Positions 18,342 through 27,900 of a DNA stretch of 64,000 bases are shown here, in pieces. Each line of letters begins with the position of its first letter. The first letter of the stretch is position 1. Source of the stretch: JAZKFT01 sp040386335 (GTDB taxonomy: Bacteria; Bacteroidota; Bacteroidia; Chitinophagales; Chitinophagaceae); contig JAZKFT010000045.1 in NCBI GenBank assembly GCA_040386335.1, forward strand, positions 1-64,000, read 5' to 3'. The position numbers and the translations under genes are program-made. The notes beneath the pieces were generated by a model. The model searched no databases. It saw nothing but the letters and a program-made list of their open reading frames with translations, and had not been told where the DNA came from.

Positions 18342-19426
18342 GCAATCACCACTTATTGCGGCCTGTATATGAAGGAAAAAAAGTGTTCCTGACAGGGCAT
18401 ACCGGTTTTAAAGGTGCCTGGATGCTGGCCTGGCTACAAAGCCTGGGCGCAACCGTAAAAGGTTATGCCCTGGCGCCCGACGATGCGAATGGCATCTACA
18501 ACACGCTACCCGAAGAATTTAAGATCCATTCTGTTTTTGCCGATATCAGGGATAAACAAAAACTAAGCGAAGAACTGGTTTCATTTCAGCCTGATTTTAT
18601 CTTTCACCTGGCTGCCCAACCATTGGTGCGTTACGCTTACCAGCATCCGGCAGAAACTTTTGATGTAAATGTAACCGGAACCGCCAATTTGCTGGAAGCC
18701 GCGATAGCGCTGCAACAGCCATGTACGATTGTGGTCGTTACAACTGATAAGGTATATCACAACAACGAAGTGTTGCGGCCCTATTCTGAAGACGGCCGCC
18801 TGGGTGGCTACGACCCCTACAGTGCCAGTAAGGCCTGCGCCGAGCTGGTAGTAGATTCGTTCCGCAACTCGTTTTTTAATGCTGCAAAATACGCAGCTCA
18901 TCATAAAGCAATTGCCAGCGCCAGGGCGGGTAATGTAATTGGCGGCGGGGATTGGAGCAAGGACCGGATCGTGCCCGACATTATCCGTTCGCTCGCTGCT
19001 AATGAAACCATACCGCTTCGCAATCCCAACGCCGTACGGCCATGGCAGCATGTGCTGGAGCCGATTGAAGGATATTTGTTGCTGGGCGCTTTGTTGCATC
19101 AGCAACCCTCAAAATTTGCCAGGGCATATAATTTTGGCCCTTTGCCGGAGCAGCATCTCACGGTAAGTGAACTGGTGGAATTAGGCATTGCCTATTGGGG
19201 TAAAGGAGCATGGCAGGATACCAGCGATCCCAGCCAGCCCCACGAAGCGGGACTTCTCACACTCGATATTAGCCTGGCAATGAAAGAACTAAACTGGCAG
19301 CCAAAACTCACGAACAAACAAGCGATCGAATGGACACTGGAATGGTTTAAACAATTCCTGGAATCCGGCAAAAGCATCACGTTGGAGCAGATAGAAAAGT
19401 ATGAGGCGCTGTGTAATGGGGTTTAG
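18326..19426 (+). CDS. rfbG: CDP-glucose 4,6-dehydratase
   Basis: A 366-residue extended-type SDR enzyme converting CDP-glucose to CDP-4-keto-6-deoxyglucose. The NAD-binding motif GHTGFKGAW is near residue 24. The catalytic TTDKVY and YSASK motifs are intact, and the family element SARAGNVIGGGDW and the C-terminal VRPWQHVLEP are visible. The start lies inside the 3' end of rfbF. The gene is followed by a 240-bp non-coding spacer with a palindromic repeat before the rfbC-like gene. Confidence 0.95.
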   Translation: MESMVGNHHLLRPVYEGKKVFLTGHTGFKGAWMLAWLQSLGATVKGYALAPDDANGIYNTLPEEFKIHSVFADIRDKQKLSEELVSFQPDFIFHLAAQPLVRYAYQHPAETFDVNVTGTANLLEAAIALQQPCTIVVVTTDKVYHNNEVLRPYSEDGRLGGYDPYSASKACAELVVDSFRNSFFNAAKYAAHHKAIASARAGNVIGGGDWSKDRIVPDIIRSLAANETIPLRNPNAVRPWQHVLEPIEGYLLLGALLHQQPSKFARAYNFGPLPEQHLTVSELVELGIAYWGKGAWQDTSDPSQPHEAGLLTLDISLAMKELNWQPKLTNKQAIEWTLEWFKQFLESGKSITLEQIEKYEALCNGV

Positions 19427-19485
19427 TTTTTGTAAGATCCGTTTTTGTTCCCTGATTTGGCGACATTAGCGACGCTCCCAAAAGA

Positions 19486-19604
19486 CAGTCATTGCGAAGG
19501 TTCTTGCCTGAAGCAATCTCCAGGAGTTGAAAGGTCGTTGAATCAAGCAAGACAGGCCCTGGAGATTGCTTCGGCTGGGCAAGAACCCAGCCTCGCAATG
19601 ACTG
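19486..19604. repeat. palindromic intergenic repeat (GTCATTGCGA...GAAGCAATCTC type)
   Basis: Left arm 19486-19524 and right arm 19558-19604 are imperfect reverse complements. They share CAGTCATTGCGA, GGTTCTTGC and GAAGCAATCTCCAGG in inverted form, with an extra small hairpin in the right arm (CTGGGCAAGAACCCAG). Short palindromes of this core type are common dispersed repeats in many bacterial genomes. It sits in the spacer between rfbG and the rfbC-like gene. There is no terminator-like T run. Confidence 0.75.
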
Positions 19605-19670
19605 AGAACCTTAAATCCCAATTCATAAATCATAAATCATAAATCCGAAATCATAAATCAAAAATCTCAA

Positions 19671-20237
19671 ATACACGGCCCCTTCGGTTTTATAGAAACG
19701 CCGCTGACAGGCAGTTTTGTAATAACGCCCAGACCATTCGAAGACGAACGGGGTTGGTTCTTTCGCAACTATAGCGAGGATGCTTTTGCTGCCATGGCGC
19801 TCAACACCGCCTGGCCGCAAATGAACCATTCGTTTACCAAAACCAGGGGCAGTATCCGCGGCATGCATTTTCAATACCCGCCACATAGCGAGGTAAAGCT
19901 GGTGCGGTGTATTGCCGGTACGGTGCTGGATATCATTGTAGACCTGAGGCAGGGATCTGCTACTTTCCTGCAATGGTTTGGAACGGAACTGAGTGCCTCC
20001 AACAAACAAATGCTCTATATTCCGAAGGGCTTTGCACACGGCTTTCAAACACTGACAGACGATTGTGAATTGCTCTACCAGCATTCCACCATCTATCAAC
20101 CCGGCGCCGAAGGTGGCCTTCGGTACAACGACCCATATCTCAGGATTGAATGGCCCATTCCGGTAACCGTTATCTCTGAAAGGGATAAAAATCACCCGGT
20201 AATTGATGGAGGGTTTACTGGCGTCGTGTTGTCATAG
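19671..20237 (+). CDS. RfbC/RmlC-like NDP-4-keto-6-deoxyhexose 3,5-epimerase with no canonical start codon
   Basis: A cupin epimerase of the RmlC family. The first in-frame ATG (19794) would remove the conserved N-terminus, yet the frame is open and clearly coding upstream: ETPLTGSFVITPRPF, then EDERGWFFRNYSEDAF (about 19695-19790). No ATG, GTG or TTG is in frame between the stop at 19626 and 19794. ATA at 19671 gives 188 residues, the usual family length, and I annotate from it provisionally. The core has RGMHFQ, then KLVRCIAGTVLDIIVDLR and IPKGFAHGFQTL, the family hallmark. In a CDP context it probably epimerises the RfbG product before C-methylation. Mis-start, an assembly error or genuine non-AUG initiation are all possible. 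Confidence 0.82.
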   Translation: MHGPFGFIETPLTGSFVITPRPFEDERGWFFRNYSEDAFAAMALNTAWPQMNHSFTKTRGSIRGMHFQYPPHSEVKLVRCIAGTVLDIIVDLRQGSATFLQWFGTELSASNKQMLYIPKGFAHGFQTLTDDCELLYQHSTIYQPGAEGGLRYNDPYLRIEWPIPVTVISERDKNHPVIDGGFTGVVLS

Positions 20238-20240
20238 TTT

Positions 20241-20379
20241 ACAAGTTCACGTGTTCACAAGTTCACGTGTTCACCAATTCACTGGGTTGTAAATTTTTAA
20301 GAATGAAAGATCAAATGTTTATGTCGCAGCATCGACTTACTGAACCCGTGAACAATGGAACGTGTAAACTTGTGAACTG
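20241..20379. repeat. tandem and inverted short repeats
   Basis: Two exact tandem copies of ACAAGTTCACGTGTTC (20241-20256 and 20257-20272), followed about 70 bp later by inverted variants (20342-20379, GTGAAC...GTAAACTTGTGAAC). The segment fills the spacer between the rfbC-like gene and the next methyltransferase. Just before that gene's ATG are repeats of AAATCAT. No gene is seen. Confidence 0.65.
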
Positions 20380-20415
20380 AAAAACAAATCATAAATCATA
20401 AATCATACATCAAAA

Positions 20416-21645
20416 ATGCTCTGCAGATTTTGTAAAACACCACTCGAACATGTCTTTATCGATTTGTTTAATTCTCCGGCCTCCAATTCGTTTTTGACAA
20501 AGGAGCAACTGAACGAGCCGGAAACATTTTTTCCGCTAAAAGTATACACCTGTCACAACTGTTTTTTGGTGCAGGTAGATGAATACAAAAAAAGTGATGC
20601 CATTTTTGATGCCAACTATCTCTATTTCAGCAGCTACAGCACCAGCTGGCTGAAGCATGCCAGCGACTATGCCGATAAAATGGTAGAACGTTTTGGCTAT
20701 AACGAGGAGAGCCAGGTGATAGAACTGGCTAGTAATGATGGTTACCTGCTCCAATATTTTTTGGCCAAAGGCATCAAAGTAATGGGTATAGAACCCACCG
20801 CCAATACCGCGGAAGTAGCCATCGGAAAGGGAATTAAGACGGTCATTGAATTCTTTTCAGCCGAACTGGCCGATAATTTCGCCAACAACTGGGATGTAAA
20901 GGCTGATTTGTTGCTGGGCAATAATGTACTGGCACATGTGCCCGACATTGTAGATTTTGTTGCCGGTATGAAAATCATCTTGTCAGAAAATGGCGTGATT
21001 ACCATGGAGTTTCCGCACCTGATGCAACTGGTGGATAATAACCAGTTTGATACCATTTACCATGAACATTTTTCTTATCTCAGCTTCCACACAGTAAAGC
21101 AAATATTTGCTGAAGCTGGACTGGAAATGTTTGATGTAGAAGAATTGCCCACCCATGGAGGCTCACTCCGCATTTATGCCAAACATGCAGCAAATACGAC
21201 CCATGCAGTTACCCCAAATGTGCAGGCATTACTAGATAAAGAATTTGCCAAAGGCATGGATAGCCTGGAGTACTATAACAATTTTCAGCAACTCGCCATG
21301 CAGGTAAAAACCGATCTCTGGGAATTTTTGTTGGCACAAAAGAAAGCCGGGAAAAAGGTAGCCGCCTATGGAGCCGCTGCCAAGGGCAATACTTTGTTGA
21401 ACTACTGTGGTATAAAAAGCGATCTAATTGATTTCGCTGTTGATGCCAACCCGCACAAGCAAAATAAATTCCTTCCAGCCAGCCATATCCCGGTAACAAA
21501 TGAAGATCATCTGAAGGCAGAAAAGCCCGATTTTGTGATCATTCTGCCATGGAATCTGAAAGACGAGATCACGGCACAACTTGCGTACATCGGCGATTGG
21601 GGAGGGAAGTTTGTAGTGCCAATTCCGGGGGTGAAGGTGTTGTAG
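20416..21645 (+). CDS. zinc-finger SAM-dependent C-methyltransferase (sugar 3-C-methyltransferase type)
   Basis: A 409-residue protein of the TylC3/EryBIII type. An N-terminal cysteine pair set (CRFCKTP and CHNC, about residues 3-53) forms the putative zinc site. The SAM-binding domain follows (VIELASNDGYLLQYF about residue 97; GIEPTANTAEVA; LLGNNVLAHVPD). The C-terminal C-methyltransferase domain has GGSLRIYAKH, VAAYGAAAKGNTLLNY and FVIILPWNLKDEI. Characterised relatives methylate a carbon next to the keto group of NDP-4-keto-6-deoxy sugars. Its place directly after rfbF-rfbG-rfbC suggests it acts on the CDP-4-keto-6-deoxyhexose. A second member lies at 23647. Confidence 0.88.
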   Translation: MLCRFCKTPLEHVFIDLFNSPASNSFLTKEQLNEPETFFPLKVYTCHNCFLVQVDEYKKSDAIFDANYLYFSSYSTSWLKHASDYADKMVERFGYNEESQVIELASNDGYLLQYFLAKGIKVMGIEPTANTAEVAIGKGIKTVIEFFSAELADNFANNWDVKADLLLGNNVLAHVPDIVDFVAGMKIILSENGVITMEFPHLMQLVDNNQFDTIYHEHFSYLSFHTVKQIFAEAGLEMFDVEELPTHGGSLRIYAKHAANTTHAVTPNVQALLDKEFAKGMDSLEYYNNFQQLAMQVKTDLWEFLLAQKKAGKKVAAYGAAAKGNTLLNYCGIKSDLIDFAVDANPHKQNKFLPASHIPVTNEDHLKAEKPDFVIILPWNLKDEITAQLAYIGDWGGKFVVPIPGVKVL

Positions 21646-21680
21646 AAAAAGTTGTATTTTTCAGGAGTAAAAATGAAATT

Positions 21681-22268
21681 ATGGAAGTCGTTCAGGAAAA
21701 AAAGAAAGGTGTCGGCAAAAGGTTAGCTGCTTCAAAACCTACCACTGTGGCAGAGTTCGAGCTATGGGAAGCTAAGCGCCAGCCTGATCATAATTATGAA
21801 TTTTATTATGGCGAAATAATTAAAAAGCCCGGCATGAAGCAATTAGAGTTCTTTATCGTGAAATTTTTGAGCCGTAATTTTTCCAGGACAGCAGCTTATG
21901 CAGCGGGTGCAGAGTTGCTTCCGGAAGCAGATGTTTACATCGATGCATTTAGGAAACGTATCCCGGATTTAGCTGTTTTTACTTTGAAACAAATAATTGC
22001 TTCATCAAAAGCAGAAAAGGTAGTTCCGGCTTTTGCAATAGAAATTTTGTCAGATTCAGAAACCTTAAGCCATATCGAAACTAAACTCCAGGATTATTTT
22101 GATGCAGGGGTAAAGCTTGTTTGGTACATTTTGCCAAAAACAAAAAAGATTTATGCTTACACCGCAGTCGATAGCGTAAAGATTTATGTTATCGGTCAAT
22201 CTGTAAAAGCCTCACCAGTTTTAACTGATTTTGAAATCAATATTGAACAACTTTTTTCAATAGGATAG
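21681..22268 (+). CDS. Uma2 family (DUF820) PD-(D/E)XK endonuclease-like protein
   Basis: A 195-residue protein with the Uma2 layout: TVAEFELWEAKRQPDHNYEFYYGEII near the N-terminus, PDLAVFTLK in the centre, and FAIEILSDSET, then ETKLQDYFDAGVKLVWYILP near the end, matching the acidic and lysine positions of the nuclease-like core. The start at 21681 is chosen because the family begins here; an upstream frame to 21549 overlaps the methyltransferase in another frame and looks non-coding. AGGAG lies 13 bp upstream. Such genes are abundant and mobile in cyanobacteria and some Bacteroidota, with unclear function. It has no obvious link to sugar synthesis. Confidence 0.8.
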   Translation: MEVVQEKKKGVGKRLAASKPTTVAEFELWEAKRQPDHNYEFYYGEIIKKPGMKQLEFFIVKFLSRNFSRTAAYAAGAELLPEADVYIDAFRKRIPDLAVFTLKQIIASSKAEKVVPAFAIEILSDSETLSHIETKLQDYFDAGVKLVWYILPKTKKIYAYTAVDSVKIYVIGQSVKASPVLTDFEINIEQLFSIG

Positions 22269-22318
22269 CCCCAGGCACTACGACGGTTTCTTTTAAACAC
22301 CCGAACTAAATTCCCCAA

Positions 22319-23194
22319 TTGACTATTCTCGTTACCGGAGCCACAGGTTTCATCGGCAAACATGTAGTTGACGAACTGCTTCAGCTGCAAGATTGTGAAA
22401 TCATTATCCCGTCCAGAATTACTAACCTGCCCGTTCATTGGTTTTTGGATGCCCGTGTTCATCGGAAGCCTTTCGATTTTGAAAACATGGATGCCCAAAT
22501 CAACTATTTCGAATATTTCGAAAGACCGGATATATGCATACATCTTGCCTGGCCGGGTTTGCCCAACTATAAGGACGCATTTCACCTGGAAAAGAATTTG
22601 CCTCAACAATATAACTTCCTCAAAAACCTGGTTTCCAACGGCTTAAAGCGACTGACTATTACCGGTACCTGTTTTGAATATGGAATGCAGCAGGGCTGTC
22701 TCAGCGAAAACCTGGATGCAAAACCGGATAATGCCTACGCGAAGGCCAAGTACCAGCTGTATGAAGCGTTGGTGGATTTGCAACAACAAATACCCTTCCA
22801 ACTCAATTGGTTGCGCCTGTTTTACATGTATGGCAAAGGACAAAACCCGAAAGCCTTATTTTCGCAGCTTGAAGCGGCACTGGAGCGTGGCGATGAGACC
22901 TTTAACATGAGTGGCGGTGAGCAGGAACGTGATTTTTTGCCGGTGGAAACCGTAGCTAAAAACATTGTGGAAATTGCCTTTGGAGATGAGGAAGCAGGGC
23001 TTGTAAACTGTTGTAGTGGCCGGCCGGTTAAAGTAAAGGATTGGGTATTGGATTACCTGGAGCAGCATCAGGCAAGTATCATTTTGAATCTTGGCTATTA
23101 CCCTTATGCTGATTATGAGCCGATGTCTTTCTGGGGCGACACAAAAAAACTGGATCGTATTTTAAACCGGGAAATCACCCGTCAAACAGAATAA
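22319..23194 (+). CDS. NAD-dependent epimerase/dehydratase (SDR), probable NDP-sugar 4-reductase
   Basis: A 291-residue extended SDR with TTG start; the coding pattern begins exactly there with TILVTGATGFIGKHVV. The GxxGxxG motif is at residues about 7-13, GTCFEYG carries the catalytic-loop residues, and YAKAK supplies the YxxxK pair. The position after the C-methyltransferase suggests it reduces the 4-keto group of the branched CDP sugar, but epimerisation is equally possible from sequence. Its stop is followed after 2 bp by the next gene, so the two are coupled. Confidence 0.88.
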   Translation: MTILVTGATGFIGKHVVDELLQLQDCEIIIPSRITNLPVHWFLDARVHRKPFDFENMDAQINYFEYFERPDICIHLAWPGLPNYKDAFHLEKNLPQQYNFLKNLVSNGLKRLTITGTCFEYGMQQGCLSENLDAKPDNAYAKAKYQLYEALVDLQQQIPFQLNWLRLFYMYGKGQNPKALFSQLEAALERGDETFNMSGGEQERDFLPVETVAKNIVEIAFGDEEAGLVNCCSGRPVKVKDWVLDYLEQHQASIILNLGYYPYADYEPMSFWGDTKKLDRILNREITRQTE

Positions 23195-23196
23195 TA

Positions 23197-23643
23197 ATGG
23201 CCGAAACGTTAGGCATGCTTTGCGATAAACTGACCATCGTAAAACTAAAACAATACCATAGCGAAGATGCCTCCAGGCTTCAAAGCCTTGACAAACAGGC
23301 GCTACAATTACAGCAGGAAATAGATGGCTACGTTGCAGATGCAGTGGCGGGTAATATCCCGGTGGAACGCCTCACTTTTGCCGCGAATAAAGTATTTAAA
23401 GCTGAGGGTAACGAAGTGGCAGAGGTTGCCGGAAATGTGGGAGCCATTTTCTCCCAATTGGCCGACGTAAATTGCCGCCTTTGGCACGAAGTGGAGAAGG
23501 GTTATGATATAGAAAATGTACCTGTGGCAGAGAAAGACGTCCTTGTAAAAATGCTGGCCGTATTAAACCTCGAGCGAAACAAATGTATTGACGGGATAGA
23601 CCTTTGTTTCCAGGAAATGATCATTCAAAAAAACAAGTTGTAA
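23197..23643 (+). CDS. small helical protein of polysaccharide loci
   Basis: A 148-residue, almost all-helical acidic protein. It opens with ETLGMLCDKLTIVKLKQYH and later has LADVNCRLWHEVEKGYDIEN. The DKLTI...K and N-x-x-LW-x-x-E pattern recalls small uncharacterised families (DUF4254/DUF6165-like) found beside glycosyltransferases, but I am not sure of the match. It sits between an SDR gene and a methyltransferase with gaps of 2 and 3 bp, so it belongs to the operon. Confidence 0.65.
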   Translation: MAETLGMLCDKLTIVKLKQYHSEDASRLQSLDKQALQLQQEIDGYVADAVAGNIPVERLTFAANKVFKAEGNEVAEVAGNVGAIFSQLADVNCRLWHEVEKGYDIENVPVAEKDVLVKMLAVLNLERNKCIDGIDLCFQEMIIQKNKL

Positions 23644-23646
23644 TCC

Positions 23647-24903
23647 ATGCATATTCGTAAAAGAACCACCTGCCGGGTCTGCGGGTCCGATTCATTGACC
23701 AAAGTAATAGATCTCGGCCCTCAATACCTGCAGGGCTCATTTGTTAAACCGGGCAAAGAGATGCCTTCCCAGCGCAAAATTAATTGCTCGCTGGTTCGCT
23801 GCAATCCGCAAATAGATGAGAATGCCTGCGGTCTGCTACAAATGGAACACAGTGTGCCCCCGGAGATTTTATACGCAGCCTATTGGTACCGTAGCGGCAC
23901 CAATGCTACGATGCGCAATCACCTAAAAGGGATTGTAGATAGCACTTTGGGTTTGCTTAAGAAGGAAAACTGTACCGTCCTCGACATCGGCTGTAACGAC
24001 GGGACATTGTTCAGCTACTACCCGGAGCATTTTAAGAAATTTGGCTGCGACCCAAGCGATGTGGCGCAGGAAGTAAAGGGTGCTACCGTAGTGCAGGATA
24101 TATTTCCATCACCGGAATTAAGCAAGGCGATAGGCGACGCAAAAATGGATGTGATTACTTCCATAGCCATGTTCTACGATTTGGAAAGTCCAGTGGCTTT
24201 TGTAAAGGATATCAAACGGTTCCTGTCACCCGAGGGTATCTGGGTTTTTGAAATGAGCTATATGCCCAGGATGCTGGAACTGGATAGTTACGATACCATT
24301 TGCCACGAACACCTGGAATTTTACAGCCTGGCTGTTTTAGAGAAAATAGTAAGCATGGGTGGGATGAAGATCTTTAAAATCTCCTTTAACGATATCAATG
24401 GCGGAAGTATTCGTTGCTATGCTACACATAAGGAAAGTGGTTTGTACTACAGCAATGAAGATCATAAACTGATGAATGATATCCGGCAAAAAGAGTTCGA
24501 CCTCGAACTCGACACCGACAAGCCTTATGTGGCGTTTCAATACCGTATAGAAAAAGTGAAGAACGAATTGCATGACTTGCTGGTGAGGTTTAAAAAAGAA
24601 GGAAAAAAAGTGCATGTGTATGGTGCTTCCACAAAGGGAAATACCATTTTACAATGGTGCGATATCAACAATATGTTGGTAGAATATGCTGCTGAGCGCA
24701 ACCCTGACAAATATGGAGCCAGCACTTTAGGAACCAATATTCCCATTATCAGCGAACCCGAAAGCCGGGCCATGAACCCCGACTATTACCTGGTGCTGCC
24801 ATGGCATTTTAAAGAAGAGTTTCTGGAAAGGGAAAAAGAGGCGTTGGAAAAAGGGACTGGCTTTATTTTCCCTATACCAGTGATCGATATTTATAAAAAG
24901 TAA
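23647..24903 (+). CDS. second zinc-finger SAM-dependent C-methyltransferase
   Basis: A 418-residue paralogue of the protein at 20416. N-terminal CRVCGS and later cysteines (CSLVRCNP, ACGLLQMEH) replace the compact zinc finger with a more spaced one. The SAM-binding motif is VLDIGCNDGTLFSYYP (about residue 115), followed by GCDPSDVAQE. The C-terminal domain has NGGSIRCYA, then HVYGASTKGNTILQW and YYLVLPWHFKEEFL. Members of this form occur widely in polysaccharide clusters. Whether it methylates the same sugar as its neighbour or a different one cannot be told from sequence. Confidence 0.87.
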   Translation: MHIRKRTTCRVCGSDSLTKVIDLGPQYLQGSFVKPGKEMPSQRKINCSLVRCNPQIDENACGLLQMEHSVPPEILYAAYWYRSGTNATMRNHLKGIVDSTLGLLKKENCTVLDIGCNDGTLFSYYPEHFKKFGCDPSDVAQEVKGATVVQDIFPSPELSKAIGDAKMDVITSIAMFYDLESPVAFVKDIKRFLSPEGIWVFEMSYMPRMLELDSYDTICHEHLEFYSLAVLEKIVSMGGMKIFKISFNDINGGSIRCYATHKESGLYYSNEDHKLMNDIRQKEFDLELDTDKPYVAFQYRIEKVKNELHDLLVRFKKEGKKVHVYGASTKGNTILQWCDINNMLVEYAAERNPDKYGASTLGTNIPIISEPESRAMNPDYYLVLPWHFKEEFLEREKEALEKGTGFIFPIPVIDIYKK

Positions 24904-24919
24904 CCTGCTTTTCACCTTA

Positions 24920-24927
24920 TAGCTTTG
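24920..24927 (+). promoter_or_regulatory. candidate -7 box (TAGCTTTG)
   Basis: TAGCTTTG fits the Bacteroidota -7 consensus TAnnTTTG and lies 32 bp before the ATG of the large repeat protein. No convincing -33 TTTG was found 18-20 bp upstream, so the call is weak. If real, it gives the secreted protein its own transcript inside the sugar operon. Confidence 0.35.
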
Positions 24928-24958
24928 GCAATCAAAACGCACCCTAACCCACAACCCT

Positions 24959-27900
24959 ATGAGAAGAATAATAGCACTACTGTCTGTTCTTAGTTGTGTC
25001 TTTTCAGCCCAGGCTCAAACTGATACAGCATTCTGGTTTGCAGCACCCGATATTTCATCTGTATTAGGTTATGACCGGCCAGTTCATTTTAGAATTTCTT
25101 CGATGCAACAGCCGTGTACCGTTACGATATCTCAGCCTGCAGGGGGAGGTTTTCCAAGTCAGACCTTCTCTATGGCTGCCAATACAACACAATCTGTTGA
25201 CCTTTCAACCTGGTTAAGTAACATTGAATGTGCTCCTGGAAACGTCGTTCAAAACAAGGGTTTAAGGATTGTATCTAATAACAAGATAACCGTCTATTAT
25301 GAAGTAAACGCTTTGGGTCCAAACCCTGAGCTATTTTCTCTTAAGGGCAGAAATGCATTGGGGACAAAGTTTTATATTTCTTCCCAATACTTACTCAACA
25401 ATACATCGAACCACGTACCGACCCCTATTTCTTCATTCAATATTGTCGCTATAGAAGATAATACGCAGGTGACTATTACCCCCACAAAAAACATTGTTGG
25501 CCATGTGGCGAACGTTCCCTTTTCGGTAACATTAAACAGGGGTCAAACCTATGCCGCCATTGCAACCTCTATACTTGCTGCGGAGCATTTACAAGGATCG
25601 GTCGTTACATCAACCAAACCTGTAGCAATTACCCTTGCTGACGATCTTTTGAAAGGCACAGCTTATGGTGGTATCTGTGAAGATTTGGCGGGTGACCAAA
25701 CAGTTCCGGTCGACGTTATAGGAACTGAGTATATAGCTTTTAGGAGTAACCTAAATGCCCCATCGGATAAAGTTTATATCACCGCTACACAAAATAACAC
25801 GCAAGTGAATCAGGATGGGGTGCTTGTAACCACTATAAATGCCGGGCAATCCATCGATTTAACGGTTTCTAATCCGACAACTTATATTCAGCTTTCAGCA
25901 CCTGGCTATGCTTATGAACTTTCCGGATTTCGTTGCGAAGTAGGTTCAGCAATTCTTCCAAAAATAAATTGTACCGGCAGCAGTTCTGTTTCAATAGTTA
26001 GAAGCACCAACGAGAATTTTAGTATCACATTGTTGATAAAAAATGGTGCACAGGGGAGTTTTCTTGTTAATAATGTAAGTGGTGTGATTACTGCCGCTCA
26101 ATTTAGTGCGGTGCCAGGAACTGGCGGACAATGGCTGGGTGCAAAAATTTCTCTGCCCCTGGGTAGTTATCCAAATGGTAGTGTTATCAAAGTGAGCAAT
26201 ACAAGCAACATATTCCAGATGGGTGTTTTACAAGGAGAAGTACTTGGAGTGGGATTTGGCTATTTCAGCGACTTCAATACCCTCCAGGCCAATGCCACTT
26301 CAACGACCCTTACCCTTTGCGAAGGCGGCACCATTCGTTTATTTGGAGATACCATTGTTTCAGCAACTTACAGCTGGACAGGTCCAAATAGTTTCGCCAG
26401 CAGTTTGCAAAACCCTACGTTAACTAATGCATCTGCAATTAATTCAGGGAAATACATTTTGAATGTAACGGTACCTGGCTGTGGCAGCTATTACGATACG
26501 GTGGATATTATAGTGAACCCTAAGGTTGCAACTACAATTGATCAAACCATTTGCGAGGGTAAATCCTTTTTAGGGCGCACGGTAGCGGGAACTTATAAAG
26601 ATACTTTTCAAACAGCCAGGGGCTGCGATAGTGTGCGTACCTTGAATCTTACAGTTAAACCCCGCTCGTTTTCCACTATTGATCAAATCATTTGCCAGGG
26701 AAAGAGCTATTTAGGATATACTACAAATGGAACCTATATTGACACGCTGATTGCTGCTAATGGCTGCGATAGTGTTCGCACACTACATCTTACCGTAAAG
26801 CCGAGATCGCTTACAACAATTAATCAATCGATTTGCCAGGGAGGTTCTTTCCTCGGTCGTAGTGTTAGTGGAACCTATGTAGATACGCTTGTGGCCGCAA
26901 ATGGCTGCGATAGTATCCGTACCCTAAATCTGACTGTAAGGCCATTGTCATTTACTACCATAAACAGGGCCATTTGTAAAGGACAATCTTTTTTAGGGTA
27001 CACTAATAGCGGCAGTTATAAAGATACTTTCGTAGCCGTCAATGGCTGCGACAGCGTCCGTACTTTGAATCTTGTTGTGAATCTTCCATCGGCTTCAGTC
27101 GTTAGCCAAACCATTTGCCAGGGCAAATCATTTTTTGGCCATACTACCAGCGGTGTATTTACCGACACTTTAATAGCTGCAAATGGCTGCGATAGTATCC
27201 GCACTTTGAACCTTACGGTTAAGCCGCGGTCTTTTTCCACTATTAATCAGGCGATCTGTAATGGAAGTTCCTTCCTGGGTCGTAGCGTCAGCGGGACCTA
27301 CCTTGATACCCTTGTTGCTGCAAATGGTTGCGACAGTATCAGAACATTAAATTTGATTGTAAATCCAAGCCCGGTTACCACAATTAATCAATCTATTTGC
27401 GAGGGCCAATCTTATTTGGGATATGATATAAGCGGTATTTACAGGGACACATTTGTAACAGCGAATAGTTGTGATAGCATCAGGACCTTAAACCTGACCG
27501 TAAATAGCAAGCCAAAACCAGACCTGGGACCGGATGCTTTTTTATGCAAGACAGATACGCTCGGTATTTCTCCAGGGCAATTCCTTACATACTTGTGGCA
27601 GGATGGCTCCACTCTTGATCTATTTATTGTAAAACAGGTTGGGTTGTACTCAGTAACCGTAACTAATAATTGTGGTTCCGGATCAGACGCTATCGTTATT
27701 GCCGATAAATCTTGTAATGTCTACTTTCCTGATGCATTTACACCAGATAAAAATGGAAAAAATGACGTGTTTAGAATTTTAAATGCTACAAATTTGCAGG
27801 ATTTTCACCTGGCTATTTATAATCGCTGGGGGCAAAAAATATTTGAAACAAGAGACTATACGGTAGGTTGGGACGGAACTGTGGGTGGCAAACCAGCAGA

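Noticed and set aside
19794..20237. rfbC-like gene starting at the first ATG (19794)
   Set aside because: This would remove the conserved FVITPRPF and ERGWFF segments that are clearly encoded just upstream in the same frame.
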